Position numbers and translations under genes: made by a program
The notes under the pieces: model-generated
The model's database searches: none
What the model saw: only the letters and a program-made list of their open reading frames with translations
What the model was told of the DNA's origin: nothing
DNA from: Amycolatopsis mediterranei
Lineage (GTDB): Bacteria; Actinomycetota; Actinomycetes; Mycobacteriales; Pseudonocardiaceae
Length of the DNA: 64,000 nucleotides
Direction of reading: 5' to 3'
NCBI RefSeq assembly: GCF_026017845.1
Contig: NZ_CP100416.1
Coordinates: 2,935,468-2,999,467, forward strand
Shown here: positions 56,187 through 64,000 of the stretch, piece after piece
Layout: every line of letters starts with the position of its first letter
Numbering within the stretch: the stretch's first letter is position 1

Positions 56187-57563
56187 GTGGCACAGGACGA
56201 GCTCTTCACCGTGAACGCCGACATCGCGCCTCCGCCGGAGCGCACGACGTCGAACGCGGGCGCGGAACCGCAGGCCGACCCGGCGAGTTCGCCGCTGGCG
56301 GTCCGGATGCGGCCGCGCTCGCTCGGCGAGGTCGTCGGCCAGCAGCACCTGCTGCGCGAAGGGGCCCCGCTGCGGCGGCTGGTCGAAGGTGCCGCGCCGG
56401 CGTCGGTGCTGCTCTACGGCCCGCCCGGCACGGGCAAGACGACGCTGGCCAACCTCGTCTCGATCGCGACCGGCCGCCGGTTCGTCGCGATGTCCGCGCT
56501 TTCGGCCGGCGTCAAGGAGGTCCGCGGCGTCATCGAGGAGGCGCGGCGGCGGCGCCAGTACAACGCCGAGAACACCGTGCTGTTCATCGACGAGGTGCAC
56601 CGGTTCTCCAAGACCCAGCAGGACGCGCTGCTCGGCGCGGTCGAGGACCGCACGGTGCTGCTGGTCGCGGCGACGACGGAGAACCCGTCCTTCTCGGTCG
56701 TCTCGCCGCTGCTGTCGCGGTCGCTGGTGCTGCAGCTTCGCCCGCTGACCGACGAAGACATCACGGCGCTGCTCGAGCGCGCGCTCGCCGACGAGCGCGG
56801 TCTCGGCGGCGAGCTGACGCTGACCGAGGACGCGCGCGCCCACCTCGTCCGGCTCGCGGGCGGGGACGCGCGCCGCGCGCTCACCGCCCTCGAAGCGGCG
56901 GCCGACGCGGCGTCGGCCACCGAGGCGAAGACGATCGACCTGCCGATCGTCGAGTCCACTGTGGACAAGGCGGCGGTGCGCTACGACCGCGACGGCGACC
57001 AGCACTACGACGTGATCAGCGCGTTCATCAAGTCGATTCGCGGGTCCGATGTGGACGCCGCGCTGCACTACCTGGCCCGGATGATCGAGGCGGGGGAAGA
57101 CCCGCGGTTCCTCGCGCGGCGCCTGGTCGTGCACGCCAGCGAAGACATCGGAATGGCCGACCCGACGGCCCTGCAGTCGGCGGTCGCGGCCGCGCACGCG
57201 GTCCAGTTCATCGGCATGCCGGAGGGCAGGCTGGCGCTGGCGCAGGCCACCGTGCACCTGGCCACGGCGCCGAAGTCCAACTCGGTGATCAAGGGCATCG
57301 ACGCCGCGCTCGCGGACGTCCGCGCGGGGCTGGCCGGCACCGTCCCGCCGCACCTGCGCGACGGGCACTACGCGGGCGCGAAGAAACTCGGCAACGCGCA
57401 GGGCTACCGGTACCCGCACGACGTGCCCGAAGGCGTGCTGGCGCAGCAGTACCCACCGGACGAACTGGTCGGCCGCGACTACTACGAGCCCACCCAGCGC
57501 GGCGCCGAGCGGCCGCTCGCCGAGCGTGTGCCCAAGCTGCGCCGGACGATCCGCGGCCAGTGA
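56187..57563 (+). CDS. rarA: Replication-associated recombination protein RarA (MgsA)
   Basis: A 458-residue AAA+ ATPase of the RarA/WRNIP1 family that acts at stalled replication forks. Walker A is [11 protein letters not shown] (Lys84) and Walker [11 protein letters not shown]; the sensor TTENPSFSV, a helical C-terminal domain ([22 protein letters not shown]) and the [11 protein letters not shown] end segment are family features. GTG starts at 56163 and 56187 are both possible; the second gives the usual VAQDELF beginning. The gene continues the aspS - rarA - alaS order known from mycobacteria. Confidence 0.93.
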   Translation: MAQDELFTVNADIAPPPERTTSNAGAEPQADPASSPLAVRMRPRSLGEVVGQQHLLREGAPLRRLVEGAAPASVLLYGPPGTGKTTLANLVSIATGRRFVAMSALSAGVKEVRGVIEEARRRRQYNAENTVLFIDEVHRFSKTQQDALLGAVEDRTVLLVAATTENPSFSVVSPLLSRSLVLQLRPLTDEDITALLERALADERGLGGELTLTEDARAHLVRLAGGDARRALTALEAAADAASATEAKTIDLPIVESTVDKAAVRYDRDGDQHYDVISAFIKSIRGSDVDAALHYLARMIEAGEDPRFLARRLVVHASEDIGMADPTALQSAVAAAHAVQFIGMPEGRLALAQATVHLATAPKSNSVIKGIDAALADVRAGLAGTVPPHLRDGHYAGAKKLGNAQGYRYPHDVPEGVLAQQYPPDELVGRDYYEPTQRGAERPLAERVPKLRRTIRGQ

Positions 57564-57708
57564 TCAGTGCGTGAAGCCGGGTTCACGCAATGTCGAACAC
57601 TGTTCGCCCGAACGGCGGGCCGGGGCGCCCAAGATCAGCGGGCTTCGTAAGCTTCGCGCGGTGAGGCGGCCCTGATCGAGGGCCCCACCGACGGCAGGAG
57701 GCGTACCC

Positions 57709-58086
57709 GTGCCCGCGACGCTGCAGTGCATCGTCCTGGACTGTCCGGAGCCGCTCGTGCTCGCCCGCTTCTACCAGGCGCTGCTCGGCGGGGAGGTGGA
57801 CCGGCCCGATCCGCGGTGGCGGGTCGACGAGGACTGGTCGACCCTGCACGTGGGCGGGCTGGTCCTGGGCTTCCAGCGAGCTCTCGACCACCAGCCGCCG
57901 CGCTGGCCGGACCCGGCCTTCCCGCAGCAGTTCCACCTCGACTTCGAGGTCGACGACTTCCGCGAGTCGCACGAGGTGGTCCTGGCCAACGGCGGCCGGC
58001 TGCTCGACCCCGACCTCGGCGGCCGGGGCTGGCGCGTCTACGCCGATCCGGCGGGCCACCCGTTCTGCCTCCTGGGCGACTACTGA
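57709..58086 (+). CDS. VOC superfamily (glyoxalase-like) protein
   Basis: A 125-residue small VOC-fold protein with the two halves LQCIVLDCPEPLVLARFYQALLG and QFHLDFEVDDFRESHEVVLA, the second carrying DPAGHPFCLLGD near the end, the usual terminal motif of Glyoxalase_6-type proteins. Function is unknown (metal-dependent small-molecule handling or resistance-like roles in the family). The GTG start follows GCAGGAGGCG. It lies 145 bp after rarA and 37 bp before the next gene on the same strand. Confidence 0.85.
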   Translation: MPATLQCIVLDCPEPLVLARFYQALLGGEVDRPDPRWRVDEDWSTLHVGGLVLGFQRALDHQPPRWPDPAFPQQFHLDFEVDDFRESHEVVLANGGRLLDPDLGGRGWRVYADPAGHPFCLLGDY

Positions 58087-58123
58087 GCGCGCGGGCGCGC
58101 CCCGGGTTCGGCACGATGGCGGC

Positions 58124-58969
58124 ATGACTGTCGCGTTTCTCGGAACCGGGATCATGGGCGCCCCGATGGCGGCCAACATCGCCAAGGCGGGCCTCGACGT
58201 CCGGGTCTGGAACCGGACCCGGGAGAAGGCCGAGCCGCTGTCGGACGTCGCCGCGGTCGCCGATTCGGCGGCGTCGGCGGCCGACGGCGCGGACACCCTG
58301 GTGACGATGCTCGCCGACGGCCCTGCCGTCGCTGAGGCGTTCGAAGCCGCTTCGCCCGCTTCGGGAACGTTGTGGCTGCAGATGAGCACGGTCGGCCTCG
58401 ACTGGACCGACCGGCTCGCCGCGCTGGCGGAGCAGGCGGGCGTGGTGTTCGTGGACGCGCCGGTGCTCGGCACCCGGCAGCCCGCGGAACAGGCGCAGCT
58501 GCAGGTGCTGGCGTCCGGCCCGGAGGAGGCCCGGCCCAAGGCCACCCCGGTGTTCGACGCGGTCGCCATCAAGACCCAGTGGCTCGGCCCCGCGGGCAAC
58601 GGCAGCCGCCTGAAGCTGGTGCTGAACGCCTGGGTGCTGGCGTTGACCAACGGCACGGCCGAGAGCCTCGGCCTGGCCCGCGCGCTGGGCCTGGACCCGG
58701 CCCTGTTCCTGGAGACGATCGAAGGCGGCGGCCTCGACGTCGGCTACGCGCACGTGAAGGGCGGCGCGATGCTGTCGGGCGAGTACCCGCCGGCCTTCCC
58801 CGCGGCCCTGGCGGCCAAGGACGCCCGCTTGGTGGTGGAAGCGGCGGCCGAAGACGTCGACGTGGCGGGCGCGAAGGCGGCGCTGGCCCACCTGGAGGCG
58901 GCGGTGGAAGCCGGCCACGGCGACGAGGACATGGCGGCGCTGTACCGCGCGGTGGTGAAGGAGCGTTAG
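58124..58969 (+). CDS. NAD(P)-dependent beta-hydroxyacid dehydrogenase-like oxidoreductase
   Basis: A 281-residue 6-phosphogluconate/3-hydroxyisobutyrate-type dehydrogenase. The Rossmann motif MTVAFLGTGIMGAPMAANIA opens the protein, FVDAPVLGTRQPAEQAQL near residue 109 holds the substrate motif, GNGSRLKLVLN near 162 the catalytic Lys region, and KDARLVVEAA near 228 the C-terminal signature. It reduces or oxidises a small hydroxy acid, but the substrate is unknown. Nothing downstream is clearly cotranscribed because a 480-bp gap follows. Confidence 0.88.
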   Translation: MTVAFLGTGIMGAPMAANIAKAGLDVRVWNRTREKAEPLSDVAAVADSAASAADGADTLVTMLADGPAVAEAFEAASPASGTLWLQMSTVGLDWTDRLAALAEQAGVVFVDAPVLGTRQPAEQAQLQVLASGPEEARPKATPVFDAVAIKTQWLGPAGNGSRLKLVLNAWVLALTNGTAESLGLARALGLDPALFLETIEGGGLDVGYAHVKGGAMLSGEYPPAFPAALAAKDARLVVEAAAEDVDVAGAKAALAHLEAAVEAGHGDEDMAALYRAVVKER

Positions 58970-59453
58970 CGGAGCCTCGACCGCGGACGCGCCCAGCGCC
59001 CGGCCGGCCGCGGCCGACAGCCGGGCGTGCTCGGCCGGGTGCTGCCGCTCGAAGGCCAGGTCGCCGGAGTTCCGGCCGCCGCCGGCCGGCCGTGCCGCGC
59101 GATCCGGCGGCCGCACTGGTCCGGGTCGGCAGCGGTCCTGCCCGGCCTGGCGAGCACTCTCCGGCCGGGTCCGATCGCCCGGGCGCTCAGCGGTGCCGCC
59201 CGGCCTGGCGAGCACTCTCCGGCCGGCTCGATCGCCCAGGTGCGCCGAGTGGTGGTCGAGGAGCGGCACGAAAGCAGACCCAGGCCGCCGGGGCGCCCCC
59301 CGTTCTCGACTCTACCGGCGGGCACCGACAGTTTCGGCGGGCCGGACAGGCCCGGGCGAGGAGGTTTTCCGGGCCCGGCGGGGTGACACGGTCGGGAACC
59401 CGGCCAGGCGGTAACCTCACCAGCACCCGAAACCCGTGAACCGAGGAGGGCCC
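58970..59453. other. 484-bp gap with a duplicated segment
   Basis: No convincing gene in either direction. The region holds a 28-bp perfect direct repeat beginning CCCGGCCTGGCGAGCACTCT at 59141-59168 and 59199-59226, a 58-bp period, and further imperfect matches just after it. The opposite strand has a long open but low-complexity Arg/Pro/Ala-rich frame that is judged to be a compositional shadow. The promoter of the DUF948 gene must lie in the final part. Confidence 0.6.
59141..59226. repeat. 28-bp direct repeat with 58-bp period
   Basis: Two identical 28-bp copies (59141-59168 and 59199-59226) begin CCCGGCCTGGCGAGCACTCT and end CCGG. The following 10-15 bases are also alike (CCGATCGCCC / TCGATCGCCC), suggesting a partly decayed tandem duplication of about 58 bp. 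Confidence 0.75.
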
Positions 59454-59840
59454 GTGTCGGCAGGGCAGATCGCCGCGTTGATCGCCGCAGGAGCATTCGT
59501 GGTGCTGGTCGTCCTGCTGGCGATCCCGCTGATCAAGCTCGGCAAGACGCTGGACGCGGCCACCGAGGCGATCGAGCGCACCAACAGCAACACCGATCCC
59601 CTGCTGATCGGCGCGAACGAGACGATCACGCACGTCAACACCCAGCTCGAGCGGGTGGACGGGATCACCGCGAACGCGCAGGCGGTCACCGGCAACGTCT
59701 CCGCGCTGGCGTCGGTGTTCACCGCGACCCTGGGCGGCCCGCTGGTCAAGACCGCGGCGCTGTCCTACGGCCTCAGCAAGGCGATCAAGGCGCGCAAGAA
59801 GAAGAGCGCACTGAAGGCCGCCAGGAAGGCCGGGAAATGA
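59454..59840 (+). CDS. DUF948 domain membrane protein
   Basis: A 128-residue protein with one N-terminal transmembrane helix (IAALIAAGAFVVLVVLLAIPLI) and a helical, probably coiled-coil body with ITHVNTQLERVDGITANAQAV, then a Lys-rich tail. DUF948 proteins are common next to alaS in actinobacteria; function unknown. The GTG at 59454 is chosen for the GAGGAGGG site 4 nt upstream; a GTG at 59436 would add six residues. Overlaps the DUF6167 gene by ATGA. Confidence 0.85.
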   Translation: MSAGQIAALIAAGAFVVLVVLLAIPLIKLGKTLDAATEAIERTNSNTDPLLIGANETITHVNTQLERVDGITANAQAVTGNVSALASVFTATLGGPLVKTAALSYGLSKAIKARKKKSALKAARKAGK

Positions 59841-60142
59841 AGCGGCTGTTCTGGCTCGGCGTCGGCGTGGTCACCGGCGTCGTGCTCTCCCGCAAGGCCG
59901 CCGAAACCGCTCGTCAGGCCACTCCGGCCGGGTTAGCATCGAACCTGGGGGACGCCGTGCGCGAGCTGGCGGGCGCCGTGGGTTCGTTCGGCGCCGAGGT
60001 GCGCGCGGGCATGAGCGAGCGGGAACAGGAGCTGCACGACATGGTCGAGGAGCGGACGGGCGTGACCGCGCCCCGCGCCGAGGGGCGGCACGCCGCCGCG
60101 GCCCGGCGCCCGGTCCGGCGAGCTCGCCGGGCGGAGGGCTGA
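59837..60142 (+). CDS. DUF6167 family protein
   Basis: A 101-residue small protein with an N-terminal hydrophobic helix (LFWLGVGVVTGVVLSRKAAE) and a charged helical remainder, LGDAVRELAGAVGSFGAEVRAGMSEREQELHDMV, that suits a coiled coil. The C-terminus is Arg/Ala-rich. It lies between DUF948 and alaS in most actinomycetes and has no known function. Coupled to the previous gene by ATGA. Confidence 0.82.
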   Translation: MKRLFWLGVGVVTGVVLSRKAAETARQATPAGLASNLGDAVRELAGAVGSFGAEVRAGMSEREQELHDMVEERTGVTAPRAEGRHAAAARRPVRRARRAEG

Positions 60143-60214
60143 TCCGGGCCTGCCCGGAACCCTTCCGCCGTCGCCGCCCGACCCCGTTCGTCGCCACCAG
60201 CCAAGGACAAACCC

Positions 60215-62875
60215 GTGGACACACACGAAATCACCGACCGTTTCCTGCGCCATTTCGAAGGCAGGGGCCACACGCGCGTGCCCAGCGCGCCGCTGATCCT
60301 CGACGACCCGAACCTGCTGTTCGTCAACGCCGGCATGGTGCAGTTCAAGCCGTACTTCCTCGGTGAGGCCCCGCCGCCTTATCCGCGCGCGACCTCCGTG
60401 CAGAAGTGCGTGCGCACGCCGGACATCGACGAGGTCGGCAAGACCACCCGGCACAACACGTTCTTCCAGATGGCCGGCAACTTCTCCTTCGGCGACTACT
60501 TCAAGGAAGGCGCCATCGAGGCGGCCTGGGAGCTGATCACCAAGCCCCAGACCGAAGGCGGCTTCGGCCTCGACCCGGAGCGCATCTGGGCGACGGTCTA
60601 CAACGACGACTCCGAAGCGGCCGGGCTGTGGCGCAAGCTCACCGGCCTGCCCGGCGAGCGCATCCAGGCCCGTGACGGCAAGGACAACTACTGGGACATG
60701 GGCGTGCCCGGTCCCGGCGGCCCGTGCTCGGAGATCTACTACGACCGCGGCCCGGCGTACGGCCGCGAAGGCGGCCCGGTCGCCGACGAGGATCGCTACA
60801 TCGAGATCTGGAACCTCGTCTTCATGCAGGACGTCCGCGGCGACCTGAGCCCGAAGCTGGGGCACAAGCCGATCGGCGAGCTGCCGAAGAAGAACATCGA
60901 CACCGGCATGGGCGTCGAGCGCGTCGCGACGATCCTGCAGGGCGTCGAGAACGTCTACGAGACCGACCTCGTGCGCCCGGTCATCGGCCGCGCCGAGGAG
61001 TTCTCCGGCCGCCGCTACGGTTCGAACCACGCCGACGACGTCCGCTTCCGCGTCATCGCCGACCACGCCCGCACCGGCGTCATGCTGATCGGCGACGGCG
61101 TCACCCCGGGCAACGACGGCCGTGGCTACGTGCTGCGCCGCCTGCTGCGCCGCATCGTCCGCTCCACGCGGCTGCTGGGCGTGCAGGAGCCGGTGCTGCA
61201 GGAGTTCGCGAAGGTCGTGCGCGACACGATGGGCCCGACCTACCCCGAGCTCGTCTCCGGCTTCGACCGGATCAACGAGGTCGTCCGGATCGAGGAGGAG
61301 GCGTTCCTCTCGACCCTGACCAGCGGTTCGCGCATCTTCGACATGGCGGCCGAGGAGACCAAGCGCGGCGGCGGGGACGTGCTGGCCGGCGACAAGGCGT
61401 TCCAGCTGCACGACACCTACGGCTTCCCGATCGACCTGACCCTCGAGATGGCGGCCGAGCAGGGCCTGACCGTCGACGAGGAGGGCTTCCGCACGCTCAT
61501 GAACGAGCAGCGGACCCGCGCGAAGGCGGACGCGGCGGCCCGCAAGACCGGCCACGGCGACCTCTCGGAGTACCGGAAGGTCCTGGAGCAGCACGGCGAG
61601 ACCGAGTTCCTCGGCTACACCGACCTGCAGGCCGAGGCCAAGGTCGTCGCGCTGCTCGAAGACGGGCAGCCGGTCCGCAGCGTCTCCGCGGGCAAGAAGG
61701 CGGAGCTGGTCCTCGACCGGACGCCGTTCTACGCCGAGAGCGGTGGCCAGGTCGCCGACACCGGCGTGCTCCTCGGCGACGGCGTCGAGCTGAAGGTCCT
61801 GGACGTCCAGAAGATCGTTCCCGGCCTGTACGTGCACCGCGTCGAGGTCGTCGACGGCGAGATCGGCCTGGACTCCAAGGTCACCGGCTCGGTCGACGCG
61901 CACCGCCGCCTGTCCATCGAGCGCTCGCACTCCGCGACGCACCTGGTGCACGCGGCCGTCCGCGGCGCGTACGGCAAGCGCGCGGCGCAGGCGGGCTCGC
62001 TGAACTCGCCGGGCCGCATGCGGTTCGACTTCACCACGCCGGGCTCGGTGTCGGCGGACGTGCTGACCGAGGTCGAGCAGGAGGTCAACGACTACCTGCA
62101 GACCAACGTCGAGGTGCAGAGCTTCACCACGACCAAGGACAAGGCCCTCGAGCTGGGCGCGGTCGCGCTGTTCGGCGAGAAGTACGGCAACGACGTCCGC
62201 GTGGTCGACATGGGCGACTACTCCCGCGAGCTCTGCGGTGGCACCCACGTCGACCGGATCGGCCAGCTCGGCCTGGTCAAGCTCGTCTCCGACGCCTCCA
62301 TCGGCTCGGGCGTGCACCGCGTCGAGGCGCTCGTCGGCACGGATGCGCTCAAGTACGTCCGCAAGGAGCAGCTGCTGGTCTCGCAGCTGGCGAACACCTT
62401 CAAGGTGCCGTCGGACCAGCTGCCCGGCCGCATCGACGACGTCCTGACCCGGCTGAAGAACGCCGAGAAGGAAATCGCCCAGCTGAAGACCCAGCAGGTG
62501 CTGGGCTCGGCGGGCGCGCTGGTCGACAAGGCGCAGGAGATCGGCGGCGTCACGGTCGTGGCCGAGGTCGTCCCGGACGTCGACGGCAACGGCCTGCGCG
62601 CCCTCGCCTCCGACATCCGCGGCCGGCTCGGCACGCGGCCCGGCGTGGTGGCGCTGTTCTCCCCGGCCGGCGAGAAGCTGAGCTTCGTCGTCGCGACGAC
62701 CAAGGCGGCCCAGGAGAAGGGCATCGCGGCGGGCAAGCTCGTGCCTTCCTTCGCCGAGAAGATCGGCGGCCGGGGCGGCGGCAAGCCCGACATGGCCCAG
62801 GGCGGCGGCACCAACCCGGCCGGTGCGGCCGAGGCGGTCACCGCCCTCCGTTCGGCGATCGCCGGCGTTGGTTAA
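60215..62875 (+). CDS. alaS: Alanine--tRNA ligase
   Basis: An 886-residue class IIc synthetase that charges tRNA(Ala). The N-terminal aminoacylation domain carries [19 protein letters not shown] and [20 protein letters not shown] blocks (here [15 protein letters not shown]). The editing domain has the zinc-type [11 protein letters not shown] and, further on, [12 protein letters not shown]; the C-terminal C-Ala domain follows. Full length for the family. The GTG start gives [19 protein letters not shown]. Part of the conserved alaS - ruvX - mltG order; it ends with an 8-bp overlap into ruvX. Confidence 0.96.
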   Translation: MDTHEITDRFLRHFEGRGHTRVPSAPLILDDPNLLFVNAGMVQFKPYFLGEAPPPYPRATSVQKCVRTPDIDEVGKTTRHNTFFQMAGNFSFGDYFKEGAIEAAWELITKPQTEGGFGLDPERIWATVYNDDSEAAGLWRKLTGLPGERIQARDGKDNYWDMGVPGPGGPCSEIYYDRGPAYGREGGPVADEDRYIEIWNLVFMQDVRGDLSPKLGHKPIGELPKKNIDTGMGVERVATILQGVENVYETDLVRPVIGRAEEFSGRRYGSNHADDVRFRVIADHARTGVMLIGDGVTPGNDGRGYVLRRLLRRIVRSTRLLGVQEPVLQEFAKVVRDTMGPTYPELVSGFDRINEVVRIEEEAFLSTLTSGSRIFDMAAEETKRGGGDVLAGDKAFQLHDTYGFPIDLTLEMAAEQGLTVDEEGFRTLMNEQRTRAKADAAARKTGHGDLSEYRKVLEQHGETEFLGYTDLQAEAKVVALLEDGQPVRSVSAGKKAELVLDRTPFYAESGGQVADTGVLLGDGVELKVLDVQKIVPGLYVHRVEVVDGEIGLDSKVTGSVDAHRRLSIERSHSATHLVHAAVRGAYGKRAAQAGSLNSPGRMRFDFTTPGSVSADVLTEVEQEVNDYLQTNVEVQSFTTTKDKALELGAVALFGEKYGNDVRVVDMGDYSRELCGGTHVDRIGQLGLVKLVSDASIGSGVHRVEALVGTDALKYVRKEQLLVSQLANTFKVPSDQLPGRIDDVLTRLKNAEKEIAQLKTQQVLGSAGALVDKAQEIGGVTVVAEVVPDVDGNGLRALASDIRGRLGTRPGVVALFSPAGEKLSFVVATTKAAQEKGIAAGKLVPSFAEKIGGRGGGKPDMAQGGGTNPAGAAEAVTALRSAIAGVG

Positions 62876-63368
62876 CCGCGGAAACCGTGGCCCGGATCGG
62901 CCAGGCAACGACGATCCGGGGCGCGGCCGCCGGCTCGGTGTGGATGTCGGATCCGTCCGGGTCGGGGTGGCGCTGAGCGATCCGGCCCCCGTGCTCGCCT
63001 CGCCATTGGTTACCCTCTCCCGCGATGCGACCGACGACACTGATCTGGACCAGCTGGCCGCCCTCGTCACCGAACACGAGGTGGTCGAGGTGATCGTGGG
63101 CTTGCCGAGAACGCTCGCCAACCGCCAGGGTCCGGCGGCCGAGCTGGCCATCGCGTATTCTGAACGCCTGGCCGGGCGGATAGCGCCCGTGCCGGTCCGG
63201 CTGGGCGACGAGCGGCTGACCACGGTCACCGCATCCCGCATCCTCTCCCAGCGCGGGGTCAAAGGCCGCAAGCAGCGTGCGGTGGTCGACCAGGCCGCCG
63301 CCGTCGAGATCCTGCAGGCCTGGATCGACGCCGCCGCTGCGCACCGCGCCCGGGAGGGAGACCGATGA
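62868..63368 (+). CDS. ruvX: Putative pre-16S rRNA nuclease / Holliday junction resolvase-like RuvX
   Basis: A 166-residue YqgF/RuvX family protein. [20 protein letters not shown] (first Asp), [30 protein letters not shown] near residue 79 and the C-terminal [18 protein letters not shown] are the RNase H-like core blocks. The family processes 16S rRNA ends; resolvase activity was proposed earlier. The TTG at 62868 is taken as the start because it precedes the core by 24 residues and overlaps alaS by only 8 bp, but no strong ribosome-binding site decides it. Confidence 0.88.
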   Translation: MVNRGNRGPDRPGNDDPGRGRRLGVDVGSVRVGVALSDPAPVLASPLVTLSRDATDDTDLDQLAALVTEHEVVEVIVGLPRTLANRQGPAAELAIAYSERLAGRIAPVPVRLGDERLTTVTASRILSQRGVKGRKQRAVVDQAAAVEILQAWIDAAAAHRAREGDR

Positions 63369-64000
63369 ACGAGCAGCCACCCGAGCCCCCACGCGGGCGC
63401 CGGCGACTGCGCGAGCCGGAAGCGGCGACCCCGCCGCCGTCCCGGCCCGCACCACGCCGCGGCGACCCGCGGGCCGCCGAAGCGCGCCGCACGCCGAGCG
63501 GGGAGCACGAGCTGCCACGCCGCGGGCAGGCGTCCAGCGGCGAATACGACCTGCCCCAGCCCTCCCGCCGGGCCCGGCGGGAAGAGCCGCCGGGCTACGA
63601 CCCGCGCCGCGGCGCGCCGCAGCCCGGCCGCCGGCGGCTCGAGCCGCCGGCCACGCTGTCCCCGGCCGACGCCGACCTGGGCCCGCAGGAGCGGCGGGCC
63701 GCCCCGGCCCGCGCCGCCCACGCCCGGCACGGCCTCGACGAGGGCTCCGAGATCGAGCCGCCGGCCTCCCGGCGGCGTCGCGCGGCTCCTGAGCCCGACG
63801 AGGGCACGGAGATCGAGCCGCCGGCCTCCCGGCGGCGTCGCGCGGCTCCTGAGCCCGACGAGGGCTCCGAGATCGAGCGGCCGGCCCCGCGGCGGCGTCG
63901 CGCGGCTCCCGAGCCCGACGCGGCCGAAGACCCGCCGCCCCGGCGCCGCGCCCTGCCCGAGCGCATCGAGCCGGCGCCCCCACGGCGGCGCCCCGCCGCC
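63365..64000 (+). CDS. mltG: Endolytic transglycosylase MltG, N-terminal cytoplasmic part (cut by window edge)
   Basis: The open frame of 212 residues continues beyond the window. Only a low-complexity Pro/Arg/Glu-rich N-terminal extension is visible, with no membrane helix or LysM/YceG domain yet. The assignment rests on position: the ATGA overlap with ruvX and the alaS - ruvX - mltG - aroE order common in actinobacteria. The extension contains three 20-residue tandem repeats (63737-63916), typical of long disordered cytoplasmic tails of actinomycete cell-wall proteins. Confidence 0.7.
   Translation, partial: MNEQPPEPPRGRRRLREPEAATPPPSRPAPRRGDPRAAEARRTPSGEHELPRRGQASSGEYDLPQPSRRARREEPPGYDPRRGAPQPGRRRLEPPATLSPADADLGPQERRAAPARAAHARHGLDEGSEIEPPASRRRRAAPEPDEGTEIEPPASRRRRAAPEPDEGSEIERPAPRRRRAAPEPDAAEDPPPRRRALPERIEPAPPRRRPAA
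63737..63916 (+). repeat. 60-bp tandem repeat (three units) in the mltG-like N-terminal region
   Basis: Three consecutive 60-bp units at 63737-63796, 63797-63856 and 63857-63916, each coding one 20-residue unit of the form [20 protein letters not shown] with few substitutions. The high nucleotide identity suggests recent unit duplication and possible length variation among strains. Confidence 0.9.

Noticed and set aside
58966..59496. A 176-codon minus-strand frame across the duplicated segment
   Set aside because: Low-complexity Arg/Pro/Ser composition, driven by the repeats; no recognisable domain or start signal.
59933..63730. A 1265-residue open frame antisense to alaS and ruvX
   Set aside because: Arg/Gly/Ala/Val-rich shadow of the high third-position GC of alaS; no domains, and alaS is unquestionable. 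The same holds for other long antisense frames, such as those at 2220-4886 and 13439-16033.

Overview
The window is chromosomal DNA from a very GC-rich actinomycete. It is most likely a member of the Pseudonocardiaceae and probably Amycolatopsis-like; this is inferred from gene content and style, not from a 16S gene. Supporting signs are abundant GTG starts with ATGA/GTGA couplings, a mycothiol-type maleylpyruvate isomerase, F420-type luciferase-like oxidoreductases, stand-alone LigD-type polymerase and LigC-type ligase genes, and a block that follows the mycobacterial order splB - aspS - rarA - alaS - ruvX - mltG. No rRNA, tRNA, CRISPR array, insertion sequence or phage was seen.

Layout. 1-10.7 kb: a membrane Ser/Thr kinase cut by the window edge and apparently lacking a standard start codon, a TVP38-type membrane protein, a LigD-type primase-polymerase, a DUF6221 protein, a luciferase-like oxidoreductase, a small S1 protein, then proline catabolism (PucR-type regulator divergent from pruA-pruB) and a thioredoxin. 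10.8-16 kb: DUF2630, a YCII - glyoxalase - ECF42 sigma operon, a secreted alpha/beta hydrolase lacking its nucleophilic serine, and an ATP-dependent DNA ligase. 16-20 kb: a minus-strand envelope-stress block (pyrimidine reductase, ECF sigma factor, three Asp23-type proteins, a DUF2273-like peptide, DUF6286 and AmaP-like proteins). 20-32.8 kb: metabolic and housekeeping genes (zapE, PAP2 phosphatase, DAO-type oxidase, a secreted glycosidase, DUF2252, rocD, ArsR-SRPBCC, PPK2, an S9 peptidase, an F420 oxidoreductase) and a fluC-DUF190-fluC fluoride-export operon.

32.9-38.9 kb is the most distinctive locus. A likely iron box precedes four tightly coupled genes: a DesA-like decarboxylase, a DesB-like N-hydroxylase, an IucA/IucC (DesD-like) siderophore synthetase and a glutamine-synthetase-family ligase. 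No DesC-type acyltransferase is present, so the operon may make an unusual NRPS-independent siderophore. 39-45 kb holds a berberine-bridge-type flavoenzyme, a large BTAD/AAA regulator and the soluble transhydrogenase sthA. At 45.3 kb a LexA-box-controlled radical SAM (SplB/Rv2578c-like) gene carries an intein inserted inside its CxxxCxxC iron-sulfur motif. It is followed by a MerB-like protein, aspS, DUF389, a phosphotransferase, an SGNH hydrolase, a phosphoesterase, a TetR-P450 pair, rarA, and the DUF948 - DUF6167 - alaS - ruvX - mltG run to the right edge.

Two sequence-level patterns are not explained by genes. Three copies of a bipartite palindromic element (two TGAATGASTCATTC halves exactly 30 bp apart) lie between genes. 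A second motif, TCCACWGTGGA, occurs at least seven times, always inside genes and always read in frame as Ser-Thr-Val-Asp.
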